A stretch of DNA of 15,986 bases from an uncultured Lachnospiraceae bacterium (GCA_946538445.1 CAMNGO010000027.1:1-15986), one strand, 5' to 3'; counted from the first letter of the stretch, positions 7,362 to 15,015 are shown. Notes: generated by a model not told the origin, from the sequence alone. Translations and numbers: made by a program.

Positions 7362-8620
7362 TGAAATATGTAGTTATTGGAGCGAGTGCCGCCGGAACAA
7401 ATGTGGTTCGTAAATTAAGAGAATTGAATCCGGATGCTCAGATCGTCATGATCTCGGAAGATACAGCTATCTATTCCCGTTGTATTCTTTACCATCACCT
7501 GAAAGGCGAAAGAAACCTTGACCAGTTAAACTTCGTGGGGGGAAATGATTTTGCCGAGAGAATGAATGCGGAATGGATCAAAGGAGTAAAAGCAAGCGGA
7601 GTGGATACAGATCGGAATGTGGTCCTTTTGGACGACGGAAGTGAAGTGTCCTACGACAAACTCTGTATCTGTACCGGATCTCATCCGAACTTCTTCCCCA
7701 TTCCCGGTTTGCGGGAAGGAAAGAATATCACCGGATTCCGTAATTTCCCGGATGTAGAGTTTATTGAGGAAAGGCTTGATAAAGCTGATAATATTTTTGT
7801 TATGGGAGCAGGACTGGTGGGTATCGATGTTATTGCCGGTCTCGTGAAATACAATAAAAATATTACATTGGCAGATATGGCACCTTATATGCTGGGAATT
7901 CAGCTGGATGAATATTCCGCAGGAGTTTATGGTAAAATGTTTGCCGAAAAAGGCGTAAAACAGTATTACAATATGGGAGCGAAGGAATTTGTTCTGGATG
8001 ACGACATGAATTGTTATAAGGTCATCTTGAATGACGGGACTGAGATTCCAACTGACCTGGTGATAAACTGTGCAGGCGTGAGAGCTACAGTGGAATTCCT
8101 GGAAGGCAGTAAACTGGAATGTGACCGCTTTGGGCTGATTTTTGACGAACATGGTCAGACAAATATTGAGAACGTCTATGGTGCAGGGGATGTTTCCGGA
8201 AGGGGTCCTATCTGGCCTGTTGCTGTGAAGGAAGGTATGATTGCCGCCTACAATATGAGCGGAATCCCAAAGACCATGGATGATTTCTTTACATCCAAAT
8301 CTACCATGAATTTCCTGGGTCTTGAAAGTATGTCTCTGGGTCAGGCAAACCGCTATGATGATTCCTATACGGAAGAGATCTACAAGGACCCCAAACGTAA
8401 TATCTACAAGAAGATTGTTCATAAAGACGGCGTGATCACCGGTGCCATCCTGCAGGGAGACCTCTCCTACAGTGGAGTATTGACCCAGTTGATTCGTCGG
8501 AAGATTGACGTAACAAAGATAAAGAAACCTTTGTTTGATGTGGATTATTCTGATTTCTTCCATATGGATGATAATTTCCAATTCCTGTATGAGAAAGAGG
8601 AACCGCCTAGAGAATCATAG
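7361..8620 (+). CDS. FAD-dependent NAD(P)H oxidoreductase of the nitrate reductase operon
   Basis: A 419-residue pyridine-nucleotide-disulfide-type flavoprotein, probably feeding NAD(P)H electrons to the ferredoxin subunit and molybdoenzyme. The FAD dinucleotide fold starts at residue 3 (VVIGASAAG, 4-12). The second, NAD(P)-binding fold is VMGAGLVGID (147-156), and the second FAD contact is NVYGAGDVS (271-279). Cys41 in YSRCILYHH lies where NADH oxidase and CoA-disulfide reductase relatives keep their redox cysteine. The C-terminal 100 residues form the dimerisation domain. The start at 7361 is chosen because GGAGG (7346-7350) is 10 bases upstream and the FAD motif then sits at the extreme N-terminus. 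An in-frame ATG at 7319 would lie within the ferredoxin gene. It may correspond to the third nar gene of clostridial nitrate clusters. Confidence 0.87.
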   Translation: MKYVVIGASAAGTNVVRKLRELNPDAQIVMISEDTAIYSRCILYHHLKGERNLDQLNFVGGNDFAERMNAEWIKGVKASGVDTDRNVVLLDDGSEVSYDKLCICTGSHPNFFPIPGLREGKNITGFRNFPDVEFIEERLDKADNIFVMGAGLVGIDVIAGLVKYNKNITLADMAPYMLGIQLDEYSAGVYGKMFAEKGVKQYYNMGAKEFVLDDDMNCYKVILNDGTEIPTDLVINCAGVRATVEFLEGSKLECDRFGLIFDEHGQTNIENVYGAGDVSGRGPIWPVAVKEGMIAAYNMSGIPKTMDDFFTSKSTMNFLGLESMSLGQANRYDDSYTEEIYKDPKRNIYKKIVHKDGVITGAILQGDLSYSGVLTQLIRRKIDVTKIKKPLFDVDYSDFFHMDDNFQFLYEKEEPPRES

Positions 8621-8634
8621 AAGAGGAGAAGATT

Positions 8635-9564
8635 ATGGAAAGATTAAAAGGTATGCCTGTACCGGTTCTGCCTACTTTTGTGGGAGCGATGACCTTAAGT
8701 AATATTTATGCTGGTCTGGGCTTTGCATGGGTCAGACATATCACTATGTTTGTAGGTTTTATTGTCATTTTTGCTTATATAGCAAAGATTGTCTTTTTCA
8801 GGGATGTGTGTCTTAATGAATACAAAAATGTGGTTCCCTGCAGTTTATATGCCGGCTTTTTCATGATGATGATGATTCTGGGAAGCTATCTCTATGATTA
8901 TAACCAGACTCTGGGGTTGACATTATGGTTTATCGCCTGGATCTGCCATTCGATCCACATTCTGATCTTCACTTACCGGAATGTGGTTGTCAACAGGGAT
9001 ATCAACACCTTTGTACCCAGCTGGTTTGTTACTTATAACGGTATTATGGTAAGCTGCGTTGTCGGTGCATCCTATGGTTACAATCATATTCTTAGATATA
9101 TCGTGTATTATGGAATCATAATCTACATTGTTATTATTCCTATTATGATATGGAGACTGATCAAGGTCGCAGTGAAACCGCCGGTATATCACACGATGGC
9201 AGTTGTACTGGCACCTTGCTCCCTCTGTCTTGTGAGTTACCTGAATATTATTGAGAATCCCAACCCTTATCTGGTATATTTCCTGTACTTCTGCGTGTTG
9301 GCTTCTCTCCTTTTCATCATCATTAAAATGCCCAGATTTTTTGCCTTCAGTTTTGTTCCGGGTTATGCGGGAGTAACCTTCCCCATGGCAATCGGAACTG
9401 TTGCCACAGGCAAGATGGCTGCTTATCTTGCCAACGGAGGAAAGGAACAGCTGGCCGGTTATCTCACACAGTTTCAGGGAATCCAGCTATATCTGACTAC
9501 CATGATCATCGGGTATGTATTATTACAGTTCATGATCAATCTGTTGAGGATAGAAAGAATATAG
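8635..9564 (+). CDS. TDT/SLAC1-family anion transporter
   Basis: A 309-residue integral membrane protein with about ten hydrophobic segments. It resembles the tellurite-resistance/dicarboxylate transporter (TehA, Mae1, SLAC1) family. Supporting motifs are PVLPTFVGAMT near residues 10-20, PSWFVTYNGIMV at 128-139 and FVPGYAGVTFPMAIGT at 240-255. The family carries anions such as malate, chloride, nitrate and sulfite. As the last gene of the operon, 14 bases after the flavoprotein and before a strong terminator, its likely job is nitrate entry or nitrite exit; this is inference from context. GAGGAG near 8623-8628 is the ribosome binding site. No NarK or formate/nitrite-type transporter is visible in the window, which makes a role in anion traffic more plausible. 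Confidence 0.82.
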   Translation: MERLKGMPVPVLPTFVGAMTLSNIYAGLGFAWVRHITMFVGFIVIFAYIAKIVFFRDVCLNEYKNVVPCSLYAGFFMMMMILGSYLYDYNQTLGLTLWFIAWICHSIHILIFTYRNVVVNRDINTFVPSWFVTYNGIMVSCVVGASYGYNHILRYIVYYGIIIYIVIIPIMIWRLIKVAVKPPVYHTMAVVLAPCSLCLVSYLNIIENPNPYLVYFLYFCVLASLLFIIIKMPRFFAFSFVPGYAGVTFPMAIGTVATGKMAAYLANGGKEQLAGYLTQFQGIQLYLTTMIIGYVLLQFMINLLRIERI

Positions 9565-9623
9565 ATCCTATGTCCGTCCGGACACCAATAATATCTGCCC
9601 TTACGGCTTTATAATTGTTGACG

Positions 9624-9672
9624 AAGAAAAACCTTATTGATATGATAATGGATATAAGGTTTTTCTTTTTTT
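9624..9672 (+). terminator. Rho-independent terminator of the oxidoreductase operon
   Basis: AAGAAAAACCTTAT (9624-9637) pairs perfectly over 14 bp with ATAAGGTTTTTCTT (9654-9667), across a 16-base loop. A T run follows to 9672. It closes the operon 60 bases after the transporter stop. Confidence 0.9.
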
Positions 9673-9802
9673 GGATGAACTTATAAAATATAAATATGGA
9701 ATCTCCGAGTCTGCATTCCTAAGGTGATGCTATGGGATACAGACCAGGAACTGTTATTGATAATCAGAAATAAATGACAGATTCCTCAGGGTATTGCCGG
9801 AA
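9673..9802. other. Intergenic stretch expected to hold the promoter of the Moco operon
   Basis: Between the terminator and the riboswitch I see no gene. A promoter for the downstream operon must lie here or nearby, but no convincing -35/-10 pair stands out. TTGGAT (9671) with AT-rich sequence near 9682-9694 is poorly spaced. CTGTTATT (9751-9758) and AATGACAG (9773-9780) form a weak inverted repeat of unknown meaning. No TGTGA-N6-TCACA site is present. Confidence 0.5.
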
Positions 9803-9873
9803 ACAGCGATGCCTCCCTACCCTTGGAAAGGAGAGTTTTTTATCCGGGCAATCTGCCCGGTCTGGTTCGTTGT
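9803..9873 (+). promoter_or_regulatory. Probable molybdenum-cofactor (Moco) riboswitch aptamer
   Basis: A structured leader just before Moco-synthesis genes. The outer stem is ACAGCGA (9803-9809) with TCGTTGT (9867-9873), 7 pairs including one G-U. Inside it, CTCC (9813-9816) can pair with GGAG (9830-9833), and CCGGGCA (9844-9850) pairs perfectly with TGCCCGG (9854-9860). The GCCTCC and GGAAAGGAG strings and the GC-rich CCGGGC hairpin resemble, from memory, the Moco RNA motif that precedes molybdenum cofactor genes. A terminator follows immediately (9879-9910), and part of the aptamer (9832-9838) can pair with that terminator's left arm. This suggests an OFF switch when Moco, or a tungsten form of the cofactor, is plentiful. 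The identity should be checked against the Rfam model RF01055. Confidence 0.75.
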
Positions 9874-9878
9874 GTCTG

Positions 9879-9910
9879 AAACTCTGTCTTTTTTGGGGCG
9901 GAGTTTTTTT
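9879..9910 (+). terminator. Riboswitch expression-platform terminator
   Basis: AAACTCTGTC (9879-9888) pairs with GGCGGAGTTT (9897-9906), 10 pairs with two G-U, around an 8-base T-rich loop, followed by T to 9910. It ends 21 bases before the moeA-like start codon, so termination here would silence the whole downstream operon. AGAGTTT (9832-9838), within the aptamer region, can pair with AAACTCT (9879-9885) as an antiterminator. This pairing and the aptamer helix using 9830-9833 exclude one another. Confidence 0.82.
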
Positions 9911-9931
9911 CATTTATCAGGAGGAACCAAC

Positions 9932-10957
9932 ATGAAATTGATAAGAACAGAGGATGCCGTAGGGCATGTGATCTGCCATGACATGACGCAGATTATTCCC
10001 GGAGTGGTAAAAGATGCCGTATTTCGAAAAGGGCATATCGTGAAGGAGGAGGATATACCTGTACTTCTGTCCATAGGCAAGGAACATCTCTATGTGTGGG
10101 AGAAGCAGGAAGGAATGCTTCATGAAGATGAGGCGGCCGACAGACTGCGCATCCTGTGTCAGAATACAGGGATGCATGCCACGGATGTCAAAGAAGGAAA
10201 GGTGGAGCTGATAGCAGATATCGATGGTTTGTTTCAGGTGGACGTGGATCGCCTGTACAGGGCAAACCAACATGACGATATCATGATTGCCACCAGACAT
10301 ACCAATACTGCGGTCAGGACCGGGGACAAACTGGCAGGTACCCGGATCATCCCACTAGTCATTGCAGAAGAAAAACTGACAGAAGTAGAAACAGCCGTGG
10401 GGGAGAAACCCCTGTTGTCTTTATCCCCATGGATCTTGAAGACAGCAGGAGTGATAACCACCGGGAGTGAGGTGGAGAAAGGACTGATCAAAGACCGGTT
10501 TACTCCTGTGGTCGAAAAGAAACTGGAAAGATATGGGATCCGTATGGTGGAACATATTTATAGTGGAGACGATAAAGAGAGGATCATTGCCGGTATCCGG
10601 ACTATGAAGGAGAAAGGGACAGATCTGATCATCTGTACCGGTGGAATGAGTGTGGATCCGGATGATTGCACACCGGGTGCCATCCGGGATTCCGGGGCTT
10701 CCATTGTAACCTATGGGGCTCCCACTTTACCCGGGGCCATGTTATGTCTGGGATATTTTGAAGACGGCACTCCTGTCCTGGGGCTTCCGGGATGTGTGAT
10801 GTATGCCAAAGCCACGGTATTTGATCTTATATTGCCCAGGATTGCTGCGGGGATAAGGATTGCCAGAGAGGACATCATTGGAATGGGACATGGAGGCCTA
10901 TGCCTGGGATGTAACATCTGTCACTATCCGGATTGTTCTTTCGGAAAGGGAGTTTGA
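9932..10957 (+). CDS. MoeA-like molybdopterin-binding protein with cysteine-rich C-terminal tail
   Basis: A 341-residue protein. The C-terminal half (about 170-310) is a MoCF_biosynth (MoeA/MogA) molybdopterin-binding domain: GVITTGSEVEKG at 173-184, ICTGGMSVDPDDCTPGA at 234-250, APTLPGAM at 263-270 and GLPGCVMYAK at 284-293. The N-terminal half lacks the canonical MoeA motif PPFxxSAMDGYA, so this is a shorter paralog and not standard MoeA. The last residues hold Cys324, Cys327, Cys330 and Cys335 (CLGCNICHYPDC), which look like a metal or Fe-S site. The start follows AGGAGG (9919-9924). It is first in the riboswitch-controlled operon and only two bases before moeA. Its role is probably in molybdenum insertion or cofactor handling; the exact reaction is unknown. 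Confidence 0.85.
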   Translation: MKLIRTEDAVGHVICHDMTQIIPGVVKDAVFRKGHIVKEEDIPVLLSIGKEHLYVWEKQEGMLHEDEAADRLRILCQNTGMHATDVKEGKVELIADIDGLFQVDVDRLYRANQHDDIMIATRHTNTAVRTGDKLAGTRIIPLVIAEEKLTEVETAVGEKPLLSLSPWILKTAGVITTGSEVEKGLIKDRFTPVVEKKLERYGIRMVEHIYSGDDKERIIAGIRTMKEKGTDLIICTGGMSVDPDDCTPGAIRDSGASIVTYGAPTLPGAMLCLGYFEDGTPVLGLPGCVMYAKATVFDLILPRIAAGIRIAREDIIGMGHGGLCLGCNICHYPDCSFGKGV

Positions 10958-10959
10958 TT

Positions 10960-12168
10960 ATGAAAGACCATAGAGCACTGACTATATGGGAGGCAATGGA
11001 GGCGGCCTGCGCCCATGCTCCTCTTATGAAAGAGGTAAAGATTGCTGTCATGGACAGTCTTGGATATATTTTGGCGGAGGATGTCTGTACCAGGATAGCA
11101 CAGCCACCATTCCCAAGATCTGCCATGGACGGCTATGCCATTCGCTCCGAGGATTCTGCCTGTGCCACAGGGCAGTCACCATGCTCTTTGAAGGTGGTGG
11201 GAGTTCAGTTTGCGGGAGATCCCTATTTCAGAGAACTAAAGAAAGGCGAGGCACTCCGGATCATGACCGGTGCAGCAATCCCGGAGGGAGCAGATGCCGT
11301 GATAAAACAGGAGGATACAGATTACGGGGAAGACATGGTTTCTATCTACCGCCAGATGGCTCCCTTTGAAAACTACTGTCAGATTGGAGAAGATTTTCCG
11401 GAAGGGGAGCTTCTGGCAGTAAAGGGAGACCCTGTCGATGCTTTTTTGATTTCGGCAGCGACAGCAGGAGGAATCGAGACATTTCGGGTCAGAAGACGTC
11501 CCAAAATTGCTATCCTTACCACAGGAGATGAGATCCAGGATACGGGAACCCATTTGACAGAAGGAAAAATCTATGATTCGCATATCCCTCTGTTCTCAGC
11601 CAGGTTAAAACAATTGGGATGTCAGATCAGTATGGCGAAGCACCTGGGAGACAGCAGGGAAACCATTCGGGATGCCCTGAAAGAAGCATCATCTGTCAGC
11701 GACCTGATCATCACCACAGGAGGTGTTTCCGTGGGAATGAAGGACTGCATCCCCTCTGTGATGGAAGATCTCGGAGCCCAGCCGGTATTTCATGGAATTG
11801 CCGTCAAACCCGGTATGCCTACCATGTTTTCTATTATCGATGGTTTGCCGGTTATTTCTCTATCCGGTAATCCATATTCTGCATCGGCGATATTTGAATT
11901 ATTGATGCAGCCTCTGGTTTCCAAAATGACAGCCTCCAACAGGAAGGTTCTGAAAAAGGTCTGCGGTAAGTCAAAAAACAGATTTCCCAAGTCCGCCGGC
12001 AATACCAGATTCCTAAGGGGGTATTATGAGGATGGTTTTCTCTCGTTCGGCAAAGGGCAGAGAAACGGGCAGACCAGGGCCGGGATCGGCTGCAACTGTC
12101 TGATCTGCATGGAGAAGGGGTGCGGACCTGTAGAGATCGGAGATATGCTGACTGCTTATCTGATCTGA
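10960..12168 (+). CDS. moeA: Molybdopterin molybdenumtransferase MoeA
   Basis: Inserts molybdenum from molybdate into adenylylated molybdopterin to give active Mo cofactor. The 402-residue protein shows the MoeA hallmarks in order: PPFPRSAMDGYAI (49-61), TGAAIPEGADAVIKQED (103-119), AILTTGDEI (184-192), DLIITTGGVSVGMKD (248-262), KPGMPTMF (283-290) and SLSGNPYSA (300-308). The C-terminal domain IV is altered by Cys378, Cys380, Cys383 and Cys388 (CNCLICMEKGC), before the usual GDMLTAYLI ending. The start at 10960 is supported by AAAGGGA (10945-10951), and residues upstream of it would overlap the preceding gene. It forms a tandem pair with the MoeA-like gene, suggesting separate steps or separate metals, as has been proposed for organisms with two MoeA types. 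Confidence 0.95.
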   Translation: MKDHRALTIWEAMEAACAHAPLMKEVKIAVMDSLGYILAEDVCTRIAQPPFPRSAMDGYAIRSEDSACATGQSPCSLKVVGVQFAGDPYFRELKKGEALRIMTGAAIPEGADAVIKQEDTDYGEDMVSIYRQMAPFENYCQIGEDFPEGELLAVKGDPVDAFLISAATAGGIETFRVRRRPKIAILTTGDEIQDTGTHLTEGKIYDSHIPLFSARLKQLGCQISMAKHLGDSRETIRDALKEASSVSDLIITTGGVSVGMKDCIPSVMEDLGAQPVFHGIAVKPGMPTMFSIIDGLPVISLSGNPYSASAIFELLMQPLVSKMTASNRKVLKKVCGKSKNRFPKSAGNTRFLRGYYEDGFLSFGKGQRNGQTRAGIGCNCLICMEKGCGPVEIGDMLTAYLI

Positions 12169-12213
12169 TACAGCCCGCATATTTGTGTTAAGTAAAGAAC
12201 GGACGGCTCAGAT

Positions 12214-13179
12214 ATGTATGATAATTATCAAAGAAATATAGATTACTTTAGAATATCCATCACGGATCGCTGCAATCTGAGATGCAGGTACTGTATGCCG
12301 GAAGGCATTCCATTGATTCCTATGGAACAGATTCTCCGCTATGAGGAGATTCTGTCTGTCTGTACAGAGGCAGTAAGTCTTGGTATCCGCAAATACAAGA
12401 TAACCGGAGGCGAACCTCTGGTCCGAATCGGCTGTGCTGACCTTATCCGCAGGATAAAACAAATCCCCGGAGTAGAGCAGGTGACGATGACCACCAACGG
12501 AGTTTTGCTGTCTGAACATCTGGATGCCCTGGTACATGCGGAGATCGATGGGATCAATATCAGCCTGGATACTCTGGACCCTGCAAGATATCAGTCTATC
12601 ACCGGTTTTTCCAAACTGGATAGGGTGATGACGGCCATAGAAGAAGCTGTGGATTATGGGCTTAATGTGAAAGTCAATTGTGTACTTCAGAAAGGGATCA
12701 ATGAGGAAGACTGGCCGGAACTTCTGGAGCTGGCCAGAGATCTGCCTCTTCATGTCCGTTTCATTGAATTGATGCCAATCGGGGAAGGGAAAAAACAGGA
12801 AGGGGTCTCTAACAATGAATTGTTCTCTGTGATCTCGGACAGATACCCTGGCATCCATAGAGATTATCGTATCCATGGGAACGGTCCGGCTATCTATTAC
12901 AAGATACCGGGTTTCAGGGGATCCCTGGGACTGATCAGTGCGATTCACGGAAAGTTCTGTGATTCCTGTAACAGAATCCGCATGACTTCCACCGGTGATC
13001 TGAAATCCTGTCTCTGTTATGACAAAGGAATCAATATCCGGGAAGCAGTACGGAATAATGACAGAGAACAGATCAGGGAAATTCTTAAGAAGACTATCTG
13101 TGGGAAACCCAGGATGCATCATTTTGAAGAAATTAAAGAAATTACCGAACATAAGAAAATGGTTCAGATAGGAGGATGA
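12214..13179 (+). CDS. moaA: GTP 3',8-cyclase MoaA (radical SAM)
   Basis: Catalyses the first step of molybdopterin synthesis, turning GTP into 3',8-cyclo-GTP, which MoaC then converts to cPMP. The 321-residue protein has the radical SAM motif Cys20-x3-Cys24-x2-Cys27 in RISITDRCNLRCRYCMP, then KITGGEPL (SAM-binding GGE) and TTNGVLL. The second Fe-S cluster site, FCDSCNRIR plus a later cysteine (LKSCL), is near the C-terminus. It ends with the double glycine QIGG that MoaA needs for activity, so the gene appears intact. A 45-base gap separates it from moeA, and its ribosome binding site is weak. Its stop overlaps an ATG of the next gene. moaC is not adjacent. Confidence 0.96.
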   Translation: MYDNYQRNIDYFRISITDRCNLRCRYCMPEGIPLIPMEQILRYEEILSVCTEAVSLGIRKYKITGGEPLVRIGCADLIRRIKQIPGVEQVTMTTNGVLLSEHLDALVHAEIDGINISLDTLDPARYQSITGFSKLDRVMTAIEEAVDYGLNVKVNCVLQKGINEEDWPELLELARDLPLHVRFIELMPIGEGKKQEGVSNNELFSVISDRYPGIHRDYRIHGNGPAIYYKIPGFRGSLGLISAIHGKFCDSCNRIRMTSTGDLKSCLCYDKGINIREAVRNNDREQIREILKKTICGKPRMHHFEEIKEITEHKKMVQIGG

Positions 13180-13181
13180 CC

Positions 13182-14120
13182 ATGGGAGAAATCAAGGGAA
13201 TCTGTATCAGTGAAAGAAGAGGAACCCAGAAACATGAGATTCCGGAAGTGACCCTGCTAGAAGGATGGGGTTTGGAAGGAGATGCCCATGGCGGAAAATG
13301 GCACAGACAGGTCAGCCTCCTGTCCTATGATAAGATTCAGGAGTTCCGGAAGCGAGGTGCGGATATAGATTTCGGGGCTTTTGGAGAAAATATCATCGTG
13401 GAAGGAATTGATTTCGCCGGTCTTCCTGTGGGTAGCAGATTTCTGGTTGGAGATGTACAGTTGGAACTTACCCAGATTGGAAAAGAATGCCACAGTCACT
13501 GTCAGATCTATCAGACCATGGGTGACTGCATCATGCCAAGAGAAGGGGTATTCGCAGAGGTGGTCCGAGGAGGTCTTATCCGGAAAGGAGACCGGATGGA
13601 GGTGCAACTGCCGGATCCGGACAGGCCATTTACCGCCGCTGTGATTACCTTGAGTGATAAAGGGTCTGTGGGGGAAAGAGAGGATAAAAGTGGCCCTGCT
13701 ATCGTTGATCTCATTACAAAGGCAGGATATCAGGTCAAGGAGACCCTGCTATTGGCAGACGATAAGAGCCAGCTGAAGAAACAGCTGATCCGTCTGGCTG
13801 ACCAAAGACAGGTGGATGTAATATTCACAACAGGAGGAACCGGATTTTCCCAAAGGGATATCACACCGGAAGCTACCACGGAGGTTTGTGATCGTATGGC
13901 GAACGGGATTGCCAATGCCATCCTCTTTTATTCATTATCAATCACACCCCGTGCCATGTTAAGCCGCGCCGTATCGGGGATTCGGAAAAAAACTCTCATC
14001 ATCAATCTGCCCGGAAGTCCCAAGGCCGTAAAGGAAGCTTTAGAGTTTATTCTTCCAAGCCTCGGTCACGGACTGGGAATCCTTCGTGGGACAGAGGGAG
14101 AATGCGGAAAAGAATCCTGA
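13182..14120 (+). CDS. MOSC domain - MogA/MoaB fusion protein
   Basis: A 312-residue two-domain protein. Residues 1 to about 146 form a MOSC domain (sulfur carrier/Mo-binding family): LEGDAHGGKWHRQVSLLS (31-48), GAFGENIIVEG (65-75), and QIGKECHSHC with the family's conserved Cys103. Residues about 150-305 are MogA/MoaB, which adenylylates molybdopterin before MoeA acts: AVITLSDKGSVGE, IFTTGGTGFSQRDITPEAT (214-232) and NLPGSPKAV (275-283). The fusion joins two cofactor-handling steps on one chain. The start at 13182 is preferred because AGGAGG (13170-13175) is 6 bases upstream; an in-frame ATG at 13176 touches that site and overlaps the moaA stop. It lies between moaA and modA. This domain pair occurs elsewhere in clostridia as far as I recall. 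Confidence 0.93.
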   Translation: MGEIKGICISERRGTQKHEIPEVTLLEGWGLEGDAHGGKWHRQVSLLSYDKIQEFRKRGADIDFGAFGENIIVEGIDFAGLPVGSRFLVGDVQLELTQIGKECHSHCQIYQTMGDCIMPREGVFAEVVRGGLIRKGDRMEVQLPDPDRPFTAAVITLSDKGSVGEREDKSGPAIVDLITKAGYQVKETLLLADDKSQLKKQLIRLADQRQVDVIFTTGGTGFSQRDITPEATTEVCDRMANGIANAILFYSLSITPRAMLSRAVSGIRKKTLIINLPGSPKAVKEALEFILPSLGHGLGILRGTEGECGKES

Positions 14121-14157
14121 TTTTCTATTCAACCAATAATAGTAGGAGGAGAACAAA

Positions 14158-15015
14158 ATGAAAAAAAGATGTTTAATGTTAACTGTGATCGTGATGATGA
14201 TATGTCTGGCAGGATGTGGCGGAGGGAAAAACTCCACAGATACCGGTAAGACCAGCTCTGAAAAGACAAAAGTGACAATATTTGCAGCAAAAAGTCTAAA
14301 TGGGGTCGTAGATGAATTAATTGCTTCTTATCAGACTGATAACCCTGATGTGGAGATTGTTCCCAGTTATGACAGTTCCGGCACTCTTATGGAACAGATC
14401 AAAGAAGGAGCAGAGTGCGATATCTTTTTCTCCGCTGCCCAAAAACAGATGGATACCCTGGAAGAGGCCGGACTGGTGGTAGCGGGAACACGTAAAAATG
14501 TGGTGAATAACCAGGTGTGTGTAGTGACATATGCGGGAAGCAATACGAAAGTTACAGGACTTTCAGACATAGCATCTGCTGAAAGCCTGGCGTTGGCAGA
14601 CGGCAGCGTACCTGTGGGGAAATATACCAGACAGGCCTTGGTGACTGCCGGGATGCTCCCGGAAGCAGAAGACGTGTCTCTTATTACTACCCAGGAGATC
14701 TCCGCGGCACTTGGTGGAATCGAGATCAATGAATGCGCTAATGTTGGAGCCGTTACTGCTGCAGTGGCAGAGGGATCCAATGAAGTGGGTACCGTATATA
14801 AATCCGATACCTATGGATTGGAGGACCAACTTCAGATTCTTGAGATCATCAGTTATGATCTCACCGGTAATGTAATCTATCCCATCGCTCAGATAAAAAA
14901 CGAGGAAGCCGATGAAAATGAGAGTACTGCTGCCGCAGACTTTATCGACTATCTGACTTCTGACGGTGCAAAGAAGGTTTTTGAGAAGTATTATTTTGAT
15001 ACAAATGTGGAATGA
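14158..15015 (+). CDS. modA: Molybdate ABC transporter substrate-binding lipoprotein ModA
   Basis: Captures molybdate outside the membrane and delivers it to ModBC. The 285-residue precursor has a lipoprotein signal peptide ending in LAGC, with Cys20 as the lipidated residue, then a Gly/Ser/Thr-rich linker. The mature part has ModA marks: FAAKSLNGVVDEL (42-54), SYDSSGTLMEQI (70-81) with oxyanion-binding serines, CDIFFSAAQKQMD (87-99), and the later GKYTRQAL and GTVYKSD segments. A strong AGGAGGA (14144-14150) precedes the start. It lies 37 bases after the MOSC-MogA gene with no terminator between, so it belongs to the riboswitch-led operon. Tungstate transport cannot be excluded from sequence alone. 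Confidence 0.95.
   Translation: MKKRCLMLTVIVMMICLAGCGGGKNSTDTGKTSSEKTKVTIFAAKSLNGVVDELIASYQTDNPDVEIVPSYDSSGTLMEQIKEGAECDIFFSAAQKQMDTLEEAGLVVAGTRKNVVNNQVCVVTYAGSNTKVTGLSDIASAESLALADGSVPVGKYTRQALVTAGMLPEAEDVSLITTQEISAALGGIEINECANVGAVTAAVAEGSNEVGTVYKSDTYGLEDQLQILEIISYDLTGNVIYPIAQIKNEEADENESTAAADFIDYLTSDGAKKVFEKYYFDTNVE

Noticed and set aside
7526..8581. Long open frame on the - strand opposite the flavoprotein gene
   Set aside because: It is the antisense of a clear flavoprotein gene, has no recognisable domain and a composition typical of a shadow frame.
9794..9931. N-terminal extension of the moeA-like protein in the same open frame
   Set aside because: This stretch is the riboswitch and terminator; the start at 9932 has its own AGGAGG and the protein begins sensibly there.
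12208..13152. Long open frame on the - strand opposite moaA
   Set aside because: It mirrors moaA almost exactly, with no ribosome binding site or family motif.
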